This document shows positions 24,640-37,160 of a stretch of 64,000 nucleotides of DNA, piece by piece. The position numbers and the translations under genes are program-made. The notes beneath the pieces are model-generated. The model was not told where the DNA came from. It searched no databases and saw only the letters and a list, made by a program, of their open reading frames with translations. Each line of letters starts with the position of its first letter. Within the stretch, counting starts at the first letter, position 1. The stretch lies in NCBI GenBank assembly GCA_963978545.1, contig OZ021725.1:90445305-90509304 (forward strand), read 5' to 3'. Source of the DNA: Linyphia triangularis (Eukaryota; Arthropoda; Arachnida; Araneae; Linyphiidae).

Positions 24640-24960
24640 TGCGCAACCAAAACAAAGCGTACACGGCCATTGTAAAGGCGGAAAGATAAAAGCAGATTCA
24701 TTCTCATTAACGCATAACAACAAACAATCTCTTTGTCCATTCACTTACCGCCATTTCTCGGGGCCAATCAGGACTAAGAATTTCTTCATTAATTCTCGTT
24801 AGCGGCTGTGACGTCAGAACGGCGTAAAAACAGTGGAGAGGAATTAACATGGCGGACTTAGCTGTGCCAAGAGCGTGTAATGGCTGCCTGCCTCCCTCAT
24901 CTGGTTGCTAGGCAACCGATACGTCACACACTCAGCATAGGATGTGTCGAGAGTTCGCGG
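24640..24960 (+). promoter_or_regulatory. promoter-like island 2: CCAAT, CRE, YY1, X-box
   Basis: The strongest CpG- and motif-rich island in the window. In order: CCAAT (24764-24768, in GGGGCCAATCAGG), full palindromic CRE TGACGTCA (24809-24816), a YY1-type AACATGGCGG (24846-24855), an RFX-type X-box GGTTGCTAGGCAACC (24903-24917, 6-bp arms) and a second CRE-like TACGTCAC (24920-24927). This order is typical of TATA-less animal promoters, where an ATGGCGG YY1 element lies just after the start site. A 20-codon frame opens at the ATG inside the YY1 site and stops inside the X-box (24849-24911). No downstream exon is recognised. The orientation is inferred from the YY1 element. Confidence 0.5.
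24849..24911 (+). CDS. 20-codon frame in the promoter-like island (speculative)
   Basis: ATG in the AACATGGCGG element opens a frame of 20 residues beginning MADLAVPRACNG and ending at a TAG inside the X-box. Codon content is GC-rich and coding-like compared with the AT-rich flanks. It could be an upstream open frame or the start of a first exon spliced before the stop, but no convincing GT donor can be chosen. It may equally be meaningless. Confidence 0.12.
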   Translation: MADLAVPRACNGCLPPSSGC

Positions 24961-26610
24961 TTTTTTGATGAGGAAAATGATGTATTTAGGAAACTTTGAT
25001 GGAGGAAATATAAGTGATGAAGAATCGATAAAATTAATTTGAATCGATTTTCGGATGATGTTTTGTGAATTTAAAATTAATTACTCTTTATTACATTGAT
25101 GAAAAGTTTTAGTTGTGTTTTTTATTGAATGATTCATTTTAAAAATGGGCATTATCCAGATTTCTGTATATTAGATTATTCAAAGTTATCCATACCTTTA
25201 CAAATGAGGACATTGGTTCATTACATTCTATTTTTTAAACTATTTTAAATAACTTCTTCGGAAAAATTGGCTTATTCAAACTAAACAGGCTTAAAATGTA
25301 GAAAATTATTTATGTTTAACGTTATTAGTATTAGTAAGTATTCTTTTTTGGAAAAAGGGGTTTTTAATCATATTATTTAAATCAGTTTTGGTCTCTTCAT
25401 TTTTTATTTACTGTAATATACATTTTAATCAAAAATAATTTTACTCATTACACACTACTACTCAAAATATCAACAGCAAAAACAATTAACAAATTTATTT
25501 CATACGGGTTAACTACTTTTTTTTTATATAACTAACTGGATTTCGATTTTTATTTTTAATTGATTATTGAGATTATAATTCTTTTCTTAGCATTAAAAGT
25601 TTATTAACATTCAAAAAGAATTCCAATGAACAATTTCCTTTTTAGTTAAAATTTCCTCACACAGAACTGAAAATGGCAGTAAAATGTCAATATGTGCATG
25701 ACAGTTTTTAAACATTATCGGATTCGTCAATTAAAACGAAATTGATAGTTACAAATAAGTTTTTTTCTTGCGATGTTAGCCTCGTGTCACTACTACTATT
25801 AAAATATAATGATCAAATAGATCACGTTCAGTGCCCAGAGAACCATATCTTCTATCATACTCACTTGTGAATCTTGTTGAACAAATACGAACTGCGACAT
25901 CCAAACTCATAATAGGGTAATTTTAACCGTCTAGAATTAAACATCTTGGAATATAAAGTCTCGTTGATTTTCAAAGTTCTTGGTAGGTTTCCGAGTTTTC
26001 TGCCATCGAGATAGAAATGTGAAAAATATTCCTTAAGAAATTTCCTTTCTAAAAGTTCGAATCTTTTAAATATATTTCACCACTAATATAATTCGTTCCG
26101 AATGAAAAATCTCAAACAACCAAGGCGATTGAATCATGATATCCGATTTCATCACAAAATCAGATAAAAAAAAAACAATACACCCAAATTCTTATTATTT
26201 ATGGACTTTGTTTCTTGTGACAATCTCTTTTCTCCATATATATACAAAAGCAAAATTGATAAATGATATACCAATTGAAATGCCAAGGTGTTAGCTTCTG
26301 ACAAGCAGCATATTTACAATTGCACATTGGGTTATTTGTTCAAAGTTAAATACATTATAAATAGTTCAAACATTTTAGGAAATTGTTTTAGTATACACTA
26401 AATGGCAATACCATTAAAAAAGTAGCAATTTCAGCACGTTGAGGATACCTAATTAATCCTATCTCTCACATATAGAATATAATATCTAACACTAATGAAC
26501 TTTCAAGAAAGTAATTTATCTTACCAACCTTAATTGGGCCAACTAACGTTCGGGTCATTAGAAGCCATTAATAATGCGTTACAGAAAACATGTTATCAGA
26601 GCCTTACTGT
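24961..26610. other. AT-rich non-coding stretch
   Basis: No gene or structured repeat is recognised. Confidence 0.5.
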
Positions 26611-26836
26611 TCACAAGGACTGCAAGGCCCGTGCCTAGAGCCCCCAAATTTTTGATTCCCTCCAAATGCCTGAAAAATTCTGAATTATTGATTAACTGCC
26701 ATTAAATCTATCATTCATGCCACAAAATATTGTAATAACTCTTTAGTTAATAGAAATATTAATCTATTGACATTAATTTAATCAAAATGGTAATCAAAAT
26801 TGTCATTAATAAATATATAACACCAACAATCATTTC
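26611..26836 (-). mobile_element. dispersed repeat family Y, copy 2
   Basis: Inverted relative to copy 1 at 12309-12545 and alignable through most of its length by eye, with many substitutions. The GC-richer end with CCTAGAGCCCCC pairs with AGTCCTAG-type sequence in copy 1. Confidence 0.72.
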
Positions 26837-27429
26837 AATAAAAAGTCTATGCCTTAAATTTTAAATTTATTATTTATTTTTCAACTTTTTAACTTCAATT
26901 TTAAACTTAACTTTCTCTTCTTTACAATAGACAAAAAAACCCCTATTCCTTGTTATTTTTCTGTACGTTAAAAGGAAAACGTAATTTAAGTTAGAAACTA
27001 GGAAATAAGGCATTTATACACATTTTCAAAAGCGTAAAGATCGTTATGCAAATTAGGATAAAATAAGTTCGTTTCTTCACTTGTGAGGATTTTAATTTTC
27101 AAACATTTTTCAGCATCCCATAAAACTCTAGAGTATTCATTTGAAATATATAACAGGTTTTATAAGCACCAATTTATATACAAAATTGACTCTAATTTTG
27201 GCGTGTAACATCGTTGTATGTCTTAGCATGCAATATGTACTTGCCTTAACCGAGTAAAGATATAATAGGTATTCCTACGAGATGGAGCTTTATAATTTTG
27301 TAAAAGGAAAATATAATTTGATACCTTATAAAAATACACTCATTAAAGGTATTTCTTATTATAAGTTAACATGTTTATGGTGGCTTTCTATAATTTTATC
27401 AACAAGGGAATACACGAATACGCGAGATG

Positions 27430-28660
27430 TTATGTTTGAATCAAACTAATTAAATCTTTAGAAAAGTGTAAAGTTATAATAAAACGATTCCTAATCGAGA
27501 GTTTTAGCACGAGATGACTAAAATTTCATCCCACACAAGGGACTCGTCTTTGGATAAAATTACGTCAAAAAACATTCAATTATCGTCATAAATCTATACG
27601 AACATATACTTTTCTTTCACACCTTTATGGGACTTAAGAAAATATATAAATAAATTCCCTTTGATCTCAAATACTAGAGTGGTTCACTAATGAAATTAAA
27701 AGCCCCGTTCAATACACTTTGAAAAGAAAAGCATATATTTCAGGATAAAACATCCATACCGCTAATTCATCTTTATATAACATGCCACACCACCGATAAT
27801 TTATTTGCAAATTACTTCATTGAATATCTGGATCATAATTTTCGGATATTCCCTTAAGACACTGCGCACTTCCTCCGAAAAAATTTATCTTTCAAATGGG
27901 CGAAGTAATGTATTTACCCACAGCACTAATGCGAAACACTTCCCATTAAAAGATGCCTCCCGAGAGGATTTTTCGATGCATAAAACCCCCAAGCTGTGCG
28001 AATCGATTATTACACTCGAATATATATATAGGTATAAACCGCAAAGTGCTTACAGGATATTTTATACACATCTCCACACCCATACCATTAAAAAAAATTG
28101 TTTAGGAAAACCCTCAGCTAAACAAACACCGGCGAAGCTTTCACTTTTCGTTAAATTCATTTCGCGTTTCAGCTAAAAAAAAAAAAAAACCGAGGGGAGA
28201 TGATGGAATAAAAAAGACCGTGGATAGAAGAGGAAGGATTTAGAACAAAATATGTTCGATTATTGCTGGTACTTCACTCTCCCCAAACGGTTTCGATGCT
28301 AAATAAAGATAAAAAGAAATTTACCCCTCGATATTTTTTCTCGTCTGCGTTTGATCTCGTATTTCTTTGATGCCATCCGCGGATTCCTAATAACAAAGCC
28401 AGCTGAATCGCGTTTTTATTAAGATTTTCCTTCAAGTCCGTTGATCCAGGAGGTAAGGGAAAAGGTCCCCGTTATAGGTGTGTGAAAAGAATGTGTATGG
28501 AGCGAAACCAAACGATAGAAAAGCATTAAAGAGGTATTTGTTGAAGGGTGGGCGAAATGCAGAAATCGTCTGATCAGGTACATAGAGGGGATGACGTAGG
28601 GATTTCTTTTCATGCCTGTGATTGCCTTTCATCTGTGATACACAGCTAAAGCACTATTTT
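27430..28660. other. unique stretch with moderate-GC islands
   Basis: CpG-containing unique sequence from about 27470 to 28660. The frame at 27805-28176 reaches 123 codons but is bounded by AT-rich DNA, ends in an A-run region and shows no domain. I do not call it a gene. Candidate regulatory sequence only. Confidence 0.3.
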
Positions 28661-29390
28661 AAGAGAGCTTTCGATTTTTTTTATCAAAAAAGTGCTTACT
28701 ACATGATTTAAAAAAGAGATGTGTTCACATTTTTTGAGATTGCAAGAAATGTATGTATATATCTAAAAGTGCATTTAGAACTCGTTTTGAAAATTTCCAT
28801 TAAACATCTATTTTTTGATAGTGTGTTTCTGCTTAAATTGAAAAATTCAGTATGTTCTTAAGGTATACTTTTTGGTTTAAAAATTGAAACCCTGATATTA
28901 CATTTTACCCAATATCGTAGGCTTATTATGAGAGTTGGATTTTAAGAATCTTTTATAGAAGCAGTCCTTAACAAACTCTGCTTATATAAAGAGAAGACAG
29001 AATTGTGATAGTGAGTTACGACCTTAGCATATTTAAATTATGAAGATGATTTTCCTCAAAAAGTATTTTTGGAAGTCGAATCTCGTATCGAATGGAGAAA
29101 TTCAAACTTTTTAACACAATTTGTATTTTTAGTAATAACAAGACGCATTCTCAACCTTAAATTGTAGCTTAGTCATATCTTATGAGCGAGTAAAATAAAA
29201 AAAAAATGCCAAAATTATAAAATAAACAATACATTACTCACTCAGTTCTGTTCTAAGGTCTGTATTCCCTTGTCATCTTCGAGATAGATTATATTTTAGC
29301 ACTTCTTGTTACTATTCTTCTTTGACAATTAAATTGAACTCTGAAAAAATGACTCTGGAAGGTACTCGGCTGAGGAAACAGAACAAAATC
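28661..29390. other. AT-rich non-coding stretch
   Basis: No gene or structured repeat is recognised. Confidence 0.5.
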
Positions 29391-29840
29391 TAAGCTGCTT
29401 ATTATGTGCTAAAAACGAGAGGGAGGGGGCAGAGCTAGAAAAAAAGTGCAACGTGTGCAAATTGGAGATACGGAATATCCATAATCTCTCCTTTGTTGCC
29501 TCAGGACAACCAGGAGACAATCACCACTCTCCTGACAATTAATTTCCCCTGAATTTCTGAGAATAATATTATGTCTATAGCCGAGAATTATTTCACTTTT
29601 TTTTTTCTCAGCTCCTCTTCGGGGCATAAGAAGAGTGAGATGTCTCTTATCTGTCTTTCATGGGAGATTCTTCCCCTTCTATTTCTATTACGGTGGCACT
29701 TACACTAGTGTGATACTAGGCTGCGTGCCGAAGTGATTAATCTGTTTAATTATCTATCTCGCACTTGAAGCAGAATATAAATGATTATGTGGAATGATTG
29801 TGCTGAAGGAGAAATGGTGGCGCAGCTTTGATTTATTATG
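29391..29840. promoter_or_regulatory. enhancer-like unique island
   Basis: A moderate-GC patch. It contains the 10-bp palindrome ACACTAGTGT (29702-29711, T-box-like, followed by GA), then GAAGTGATTAATCTG with NK-type AAGTG and Otx-type TAATC words, TTTAATTATCTATCTC with TAAT and GATA-like words, and GCACTTGA. This dense mix of developmental transcription-factor words resembles animal enhancers, but single-sequence motif density is weak evidence. Confidence 0.3.
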
Positions 29841-31229
29841 AGTTGGTTATTGAAAAGAAATATGGTGATTAATTATTTTCGTTTTTATCTAATTATGAAA
29901 AATAATTAAAAGCAGAAATCAATTTATAACTTTGTTTATATTGGTGTATCTGTCTTTTAAAAACCTATGCTATGCCCATATTTTGTTTTCTGTTTACTAA
30001 TGGTTATGAAAATCAGTAATACTCAATTTGCGAAATCATAGTTGACAATTTTTAAGAAGGTAGTCTGTTAAAATTATAATAAACAGTATTTTTTCCAGTT
30101 GTTACAATTATATTTATACTAAAATGTGATTCTAAAAGCAAGTGAAGTAATTTCAAATATAGATTTTGACTATTAGATCTTTTAATAAAGAAGGTAGATT
30201 ACAAAGTCAAAGTGGTGTAACTCGATTAATCTTTATTTTGAGAAACAAACGAATTTAATTTAACAAATCACCTGTTTTGTGTAAGTGCATATTCTGCTGA
30301 AGGAGAAATATTGGGATTATGACTTTTCTTTCAACAATTTGACTGCTATACATTGCATTTATGAACTTAAGTCAGATTTGTTAAAAGTGTAACTAACACT
30401 ATTTTGACTTGAAACCAGCATACATTGGAACGCAAATAATTAAATTAAAATTAAAACTTCTGCCTTATTTTTACTGCAACCTAATTTACAAACCACATAA
30501 TTAAAAAACTGGAACACTTTGAATTATAAAATAAATTTTCTTTTGACCCAATTTGTCTTTTACAGAAATTTCATTAACTTAAAAAAACTAAACTACAATA
30601 CTAAAAATACGTATGTATTATACTAGCCCCTCTTAAAAGTTAAAAAGAATATTATTAACACTATAAAAATTTAAACACTTCATTATTTTTTTTTAAACAT
30701 AACTTTTTATATTTTCCGTCACACATTTATAAAAAATGTAAAGGAGACAGCAATTACCTCTTAATAAATTACCTTTCAAACAATAACTTATAATATTTTT
30801 CGACTGATTTATCAAATATTAATCAATAAATATTCAAACAAGTGTGATGTAAGATCTTCAAATATGTGTTTTATTCTTATTATAAGTATTATTTTCAAAG
30901 TTTACACACGTTGAAATATATTGATGTGTTATCAGAATGCATAACATTTTAGCAATCTCAGCTAAAGTAAAATTCAATTTTCTAGCAACGAACACACACG
31001 TACTTTACATTTGAAAAGAAATACCAAATTTCACCTTTCTCTTATCCAAATCCCGACCAAATTAGCAGCAACCCAGGATAAAACTCTTCGTTACGAAAAT
31101 CTGCAAGTCAGCGCTATCCTACAAGAAGAAACCTTATCTTCTCATAGTGCTACAAACCTTCGACAAAGAGGTAAAAAAAAGTCTTTTCTCCGAAGCAGGA
31201 GCGAAAAAACGTATTAGTAGCTGCAAGAG
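29841..31229. other. AT-rich non-coding stretch
   Basis: No gene is recognised. The frame at 31011-31217 (68 codons) runs into the following island and shows no known domain. Confidence 0.5.
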
Positions 31230-31450
31230 ATAGTCAGAGACAACAGCTGTTTGCCCCTAAAAGAAGAGGATAAGTTTTTCTCTCGGCCATTACCATATGG
31301 AGCGCATAGGGCCATGTCAACAACATGCCTCTAATCTGAGATGGCGGTGTTGCCATTTTCTCCATATAAATGATGCATGCGAAATGCGAGCCCGATAATT
31401 CTCTGCATATATTGGCCTTGCTTTGAGCTCTGGTTCTTTTGATATTTCTT
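31230..31450. promoter_or_regulatory. enhancer-like unique island with E-box
   Basis: Contains the palindromic E-box AACAGCTGTT (31242-31251), CCATATGG (31293-31300), ATGGCGGTGTTGCCAT (imperfect palindrome near 31340-31355) and CTCCATATAAATGATGCAT. GC is raised against the flanks. Possibly a conserved regulatory element; no coding frame. Confidence 0.32.
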
Positions 31451-32640
31451 CTGTGATACGGAAAGCTAAGGGGTTTTCGGGGACTTGAAAAAATTGATAT
31501 CTGTTTGGGAATATAATAGAAAATATAATAGAAAATGTAATTGTATATTGTAGAATACTATGTCTCTAACTAAAATAATATTTGTTGTGATGTCTGTCTC
31601 GGCAAGTAATTGATTTCCTTCACTGACTAAATGGAATTTAAAGTGTATTTTTATTGGTATTTCTAAGGTGATAGTGTCATTCCGTGATAGATAAGACGTT
31701 TCTTTCTGGTATTAATAATTCATTATTTTTAAAAATCCAACTTTCGTCTTTTTTTAATGAATTAGCTATTACTTAAAAATGTTATGTAAGGCTATTGAGA
31801 TTTTATATTGTATAATGTCAACTTATTTTGCTTACAAAAAATAACTTTTGTATGCAAAATAAATTGACATTTACCCATTTAAATTAAAAGCTAAACAAAT
31901 GACTTAAATGCTTGTAAAATTAATTTATTGCACGAATCGAAACTAGTTTTCTTTCCATGAAAACTATAAACCAAGTCTGGACACTTCTAACCACTGTTAT
32001 ATAAGTACAATCTTAAGTAAATACTATTTTCTTATTGTAATTCATAATAAAAAGTACAAGTATGCTAACAAGTATTTTTTTTTTTTTTTTTTTTTTACAA
32101 TTTATATCCAATACCAACTTGGTGAGAAATTAGTTTAAAATAATACAATCTACATCACTTCTGAATTCTTAATCCATTGTTTTGTAGCAAAATTCCTAAT
32201 TCTTTCGTGTATACTTAAATATTTTCTTAATTTCAAATAGTTGTATTTATACACTTTTTGTTATTTATTTATCTGTCTGGATGGCCCCAAAACTCTAATG
32301 TAATTTTACTGAGAATGTTTTCTTGGTAGACACTTATAATTTTTGAAATATGTGCTAAATAATTCAACTTTAAAATATAAAAATTTCTAAACACTGGACA
32401 AAAATCAAAAAACTGTTGTGATAAGAATTTTCACCAAACTTATCAGTCTTTATATTAAGAAGAGAGAGTTAGTCCACAATAACTCTTTTTTTTTTCTTTT
32501 CAAATGCTTCAAGAAAAGTAATACACACTTGATAAAATCTTCAGATCAATATAATATTGATGTTTCATTACAAATTATGTAAAATATGCAAATTTACAGT
32601 TTTATGTCCTAAATATAAGGGGAAGCAAGAACAAGACCAG
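31451..32640. other. AT-rich non-coding stretch with T22
   Basis: T22 homopolymer at 32075-32096. Nothing else is recognised. Confidence 0.5.
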
Positions 32641-32682
32641 TTGTTTGAAAAGTGATTCCTTAGTATAAATGGCATTTCGTAC

Positions 32683-32934
32683 TTGAAAACTACAACAGTA
32701 GCTGACAACTCTAATCAAAATAGAGTCACCTTTTTCGAGGCCCCTTCTGATGCCCCGGAGCCTACCCGCTTACACCCAATGGAGCACGAAAAGCGGAAGC
32801 CCCACCTACACCCACTTGCGCCCTGTGCTACTTCAAAAAGAAGGATATTCCTTCCATACCTAAACAGAACCTTGTTGAAGATAGTGCCTGAAGGTAGCAT
32901 AGCTGACGAATCAGCAATTTTTGGTATATCTTAA
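32683..32934. other. GC-richer patch with open frames on both strands
   Basis: An 83-codon frame on + and a 61-codon frame on - overlap in a GC-richer patch with GAGGCCCCTTCTGATGCCCC-type sequence. I recognise no domain. It may be a fragment of a mobile element or a small unknown exon; the sequence alone does not decide. Confidence 0.25.
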
Positions 32935-35900
32935 TTTTCTAGTGAGAATTTAATAGAATTGTATAATGGATATATTTAAAAGGTATCATCCTTTTTCTGC
33001 ACTATACCTAAACATTACTTTTTTCAAACATGCATGTCAAAATATTTCTATGAAATATGAAATTTTTATCATTTTTAAAAACAGTTTGTAAATAACTATA
33101 CTTAAGAAATTTTTATCCCACATAGAAATAGTAATTTTTACTAATATAATGACTGACTAGTTTTTTTTACCAATTTAATGGTTGATCAAGTTTTTATTTC
33201 AAAAATAAAATGGCAAGTAGGTTTTCGTATCTTAACCAACAAGTGATGCCACTTAAGTAAAGAGAAAAAATAGTTATTTTAATTTGAAATAATAATAATA
33301 ATAATGAAATAAAAGATTTATTTCATTATATTTTTGAATTTCATAAATTATCTTTTTTTTTTTTTGCTATGTCTGTCAAAAAAATTCTTAATTTTTAAAT
33401 TGATATTTTGACTTACTTACTTGGGATAATTTTTTATTGGAATCATTGGAGAAAATACTGACAATCAGGAGAATAAAGTTATATGAGTGGCGCAAAATTG
33501 CTGACAATATCTGTTAAGAAATATTAATTAGTTATATAGATATTGAGTTTATATTTAATACTGTTCAACAAGCACAATTATGGTCAATATATAGAATTTT
33601 AGGAAACAAGCCATAGGGAGTGTGAACAACATCATTTGCATTGAAGCTATGAAATACATAATTTGGAGGATTCAAAATGATTCGGAAAGTAATATATCTG
33701 TAACATTATATATTTTGAAAATTCAAACTTTGGAAACAGAGCTTTTCCATAATAATTGAGACTCATTTGTACTTTAAACGAGAATAGGTATGTCTTTTTT
33801 TCATCGTAATGGTGTATTTAGCACATAATCAAAATTACATGGAGATAAGGTAAATGATAAAAAAATAAGCCTAGCATTGTAAGTTATTCTATATTTTACC
33901 AATTCCCATTAGTCTGTATTCAAACATGTCTAAGAGAGATTAAGTATGAAATTCATCAATGATATTACGAAATAAATTCATCAATGCCGTATAAAAATAA
34001 AAGCTTCAAACAGCAAGTAGAAAGAGAAACCAAAGCATTGAAATGAGTTTTACATTTTACAGCATAATAATAATAATCAGTAGACAAAGTCTAAATCTTG
34101 TATCGAAAGCCACAAGGACGATTATCAAATACTAATTTGAAAAGCACGCCCCAATACAAGAACACGTGTTTGCGTACTTATCTGTAAAACCATTTTCCCA
34201 ACGTGGTTTCTTTTGAGAGGGTGAAACCAATCAATCCAACCTTTGCTATCAGTAGATTGAACTCAAACTGAGTACTCTGAGATATTGCCCTTTGAAAGAA
34301 TTTCGCAAATAGTTTGCATTACTGGTTTATCCCATACTAAACATTGATTTAATTTTTTTTTTTTTATAATTAATATTTTGGTTGAAATTTAGTAGTTGTT
34401 TATTTATTTATCGAAGTAAAAAATTCAAAAACAGTGATTATTATATTTTTTTTTTTAAATCATGACAACTGAATTCAAACTCAAATAAAGTATACTTATT
34501 ACTACCTTAAATATGTATTAAGTTTTAAAAAAATAATCGCTATTTAAAATTTTTGTGCAATAAAAATGAAATTGAATTTTTTTAAGAATACAAACATATA
34601 ACACTCGGCTTGAATTGTAAAAGTATACCTTATGCACAACGTAATCGTTAACAAACATCAACGAGGATAAAGTGCACACAATAATTATCAAACATAAAAC
34701 AGATAAAGTGCTTTAAAAAATGTTTATGCACCTTTTTATTAGAGAACATTAACATTTTGTTTGGTTATTTTTCAATTTTCTGTTTAAAATATTTATAAAA
34801 AAACCGGAAATATTTCATGTTACTCGTGTAAAAATGTTCCAACACGCAATCTTACAACCCTTCCGAATCTTAAATATTTATTAAATATGTTTAATATGTG
34901 AAAACAGTTTAAAAGAATGCATGCAATAACTTCAATAAAAAATAATATACTTACTTTCATTAGATGAATTATTATAATAATAAAGATTAATTTTTACAAA
35001 AGTGTAAAAAGCAAAGATTTTTGTCTATAAGTGCAAATCCTCTTTTAGTTGTGTACATACTTTATGCAAAAAATATTATTTTCATTACTTAATAAAAATG
35101 TATATTACTGTGATGAGAAGTACTTTCTAATCCTTTTTAAAATACGTTATGAAGGTCTTCAAAAGGTGGACTATCCTTAGTTAGTCTTAATTGATATGAT
35201 TTAATAAGTAGATTTATTACGTTATATTATTTTGCAAAGTAAGTTGGAACAATATTTGTAGATTAGAAATAGATTCCAATTTTTAATAAACATAAGTAAC
35301 ATACAATTTGTACCAATTGCATTAGAAGGTTAAATAATTGTTTATATTATTTCTTATTTTTACAGAACCTCAAAAGTATACTTCTAACGTTCCCTGAACA
35401 TAGAGAAATGTTTTACTTATTTATTGGTCAAGATAATATTAATGGATTGGGTATTTTTTTAATTGAAGAAATTGTGTTGTAACTAAAAATCAAAATGTCT
35501 GTTTATATATACACTAACCCATTCAATAGTATACCATATATTTTCTATATGTTAAAAATGTTTTAATGTGTGATTATTAAGTTTAGTTAATATGTTTAAT
35601 ATATGACATAATTAATACTGCAAAAAAATGTTTTATGAGTTTTTTACAAAACTCGAAGAAGTATCTGAAGATAATCTATTTTGTTTTAAATCGTGTAAAA
35701 GGTTAGCGAAATTTGTATAATTAATATTATTTTATAATTAACATGCATTATTGCTGTTAATTTTTTTAAAAATATGGATTAGTAATTTCATCGTAATTTT
35801 ATGATAGCACTACTCAAATATTTAAATATACTTATTAGTTTATTGCACTATTCATAATGATTTCTTAAGTTAAACACTCATTCTGCTAATTTTATGCCTT

Positions 35901-37019
35901 CTGGTTACTTTTTTGTTGATATTTTTTTTATACTTATTTCAAAGGGAATTAATTTATTACATAAGACATTACAAACTACAAAAGCTTAAGTTTATGCAAA
36001 GCAATCTTTTGAAACTTTGGAAAAATTATACAACAAAAATATATATTTCAAAGCATACTCTCGATAAAAAAAAAGTTTAAAAATAGTTTTAAGTTATGAA
36101 TACATTTTATGACAGTTCAAAAATAAAAACAATATAGACGATTCATTTTTTAAAATTGTTATTTAAATTAATGCTCTAATATTTACACATTGATACATTA
36201 AAAATACTTATTACAAATTGAAATGATTGTTAGAAAAAAATCTACGAATGCATTTGTTTGCAAATTTTACATTAAAAACTATTATTAATAGCACAATGTA
36301 ATGCTGAACTCTTACTCGCTTCTTTTTTCCGTTCCAATCAGAATCCAGACGAAACAAAATGAGCTATACTTAAAAACAAACATGTTCAATGTGTTATAAA
36401 CTGCTCAACTCGATTCTAATTAGTTTAAATCCTTATACACTAATGAAACAAACGTTTGTTTAGGGGGGGGGGGGGGAACGGAATACGATAAGATTCTAAT
36501 CCCAATTTGCGACGAACATTGAACTTTTTCTTTATAACGTAAACATAAAGCCTTCTCTTGCCACCACACACATTTTAAAACAAACTCACAAACTTCAGTG
36601 TGATTTCTAAATCGACCAAGTACCTAATTAAAATCTTTTTACACACAGTAGCTCACACTGATAATTAAATCACAACAATATAGAAAATAATCCAATCCAC
36701 ACTTTTCATTAACAACTTTCAATAAAGTTAACAATCCCAAACCATCACCAGAGCTTAATCCATATTTTCCATGAAAATCAACATCACTTGCATATCAAAC
36801 TAAATACAAAATTTCCTCTTCACACTTTCCTGGAGGTATTACAACTCTCAATATGATAATCCAACATTATAACCTTTTTTTTAAAACAAATATTCAAGCT
36901 CGACACCTCACATAGGTGTCAAAATCACAACACGATAAAAACATAAAACACATTTCTTCAACACATCACATGCACATCCAACAAAAGCAACCATCCCAAT
37001 ATCTTATCCATATTTCTCA
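32935..37019. other. long AT-rich non-coding stretch
   Basis: Contains (AAT)n at 33288-33305, a G14 run at 36463-36476 and a region rich in CACATC/ACACA words at about 36540-37000. No gene or transposon is recognised. Confidence 0.5.
36463..36476. repeat. G14 homopolymer
   Basis: Fourteen G residues in AT-rich flanks. One of seven C/G runs of 10 or more in the window. Confidence 0.95.
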
Positions 37020-37160
37020 GGTAATCCCACGACATCATTTGCATACGCACTCCAATAAGCAATCGATGACGTCAGAGCGGTCAAGCCTTGCAGTGCCTTC
37101 TGGCCAACTCCCACAGACTGCCAGATATTCCCTTCCCAGTACTGCCTGATCTTTTTTACT
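37020..37160. promoter_or_regulatory. promoter-like island 3 (octamer, CCAAT, CRE)
   Basis: ATTTGCAT octamer (37037-37044), CCAAT (37052-37056) and full CRE TGACGTCA (37067-37074) lie within 40 bp, followed by a GC-richer unique stretch. The same three site classes occur in island 1, in a different order. A short frame (36916-37149) crosses the sites, which argues that it is not coding. Confidence 0.4.

Noticed and set aside
27805..28176. 123-codon open frame
   Set aside because: No recognisable domain, ends at an A-run, and AT-rich DNA yields such frames by chance.
32683..32934. Possible exon with proline/histidine-rich translation
   Set aside because: Open on both strands with no splice signals or domain. 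Kept only as an unexplained GC-rich patch.
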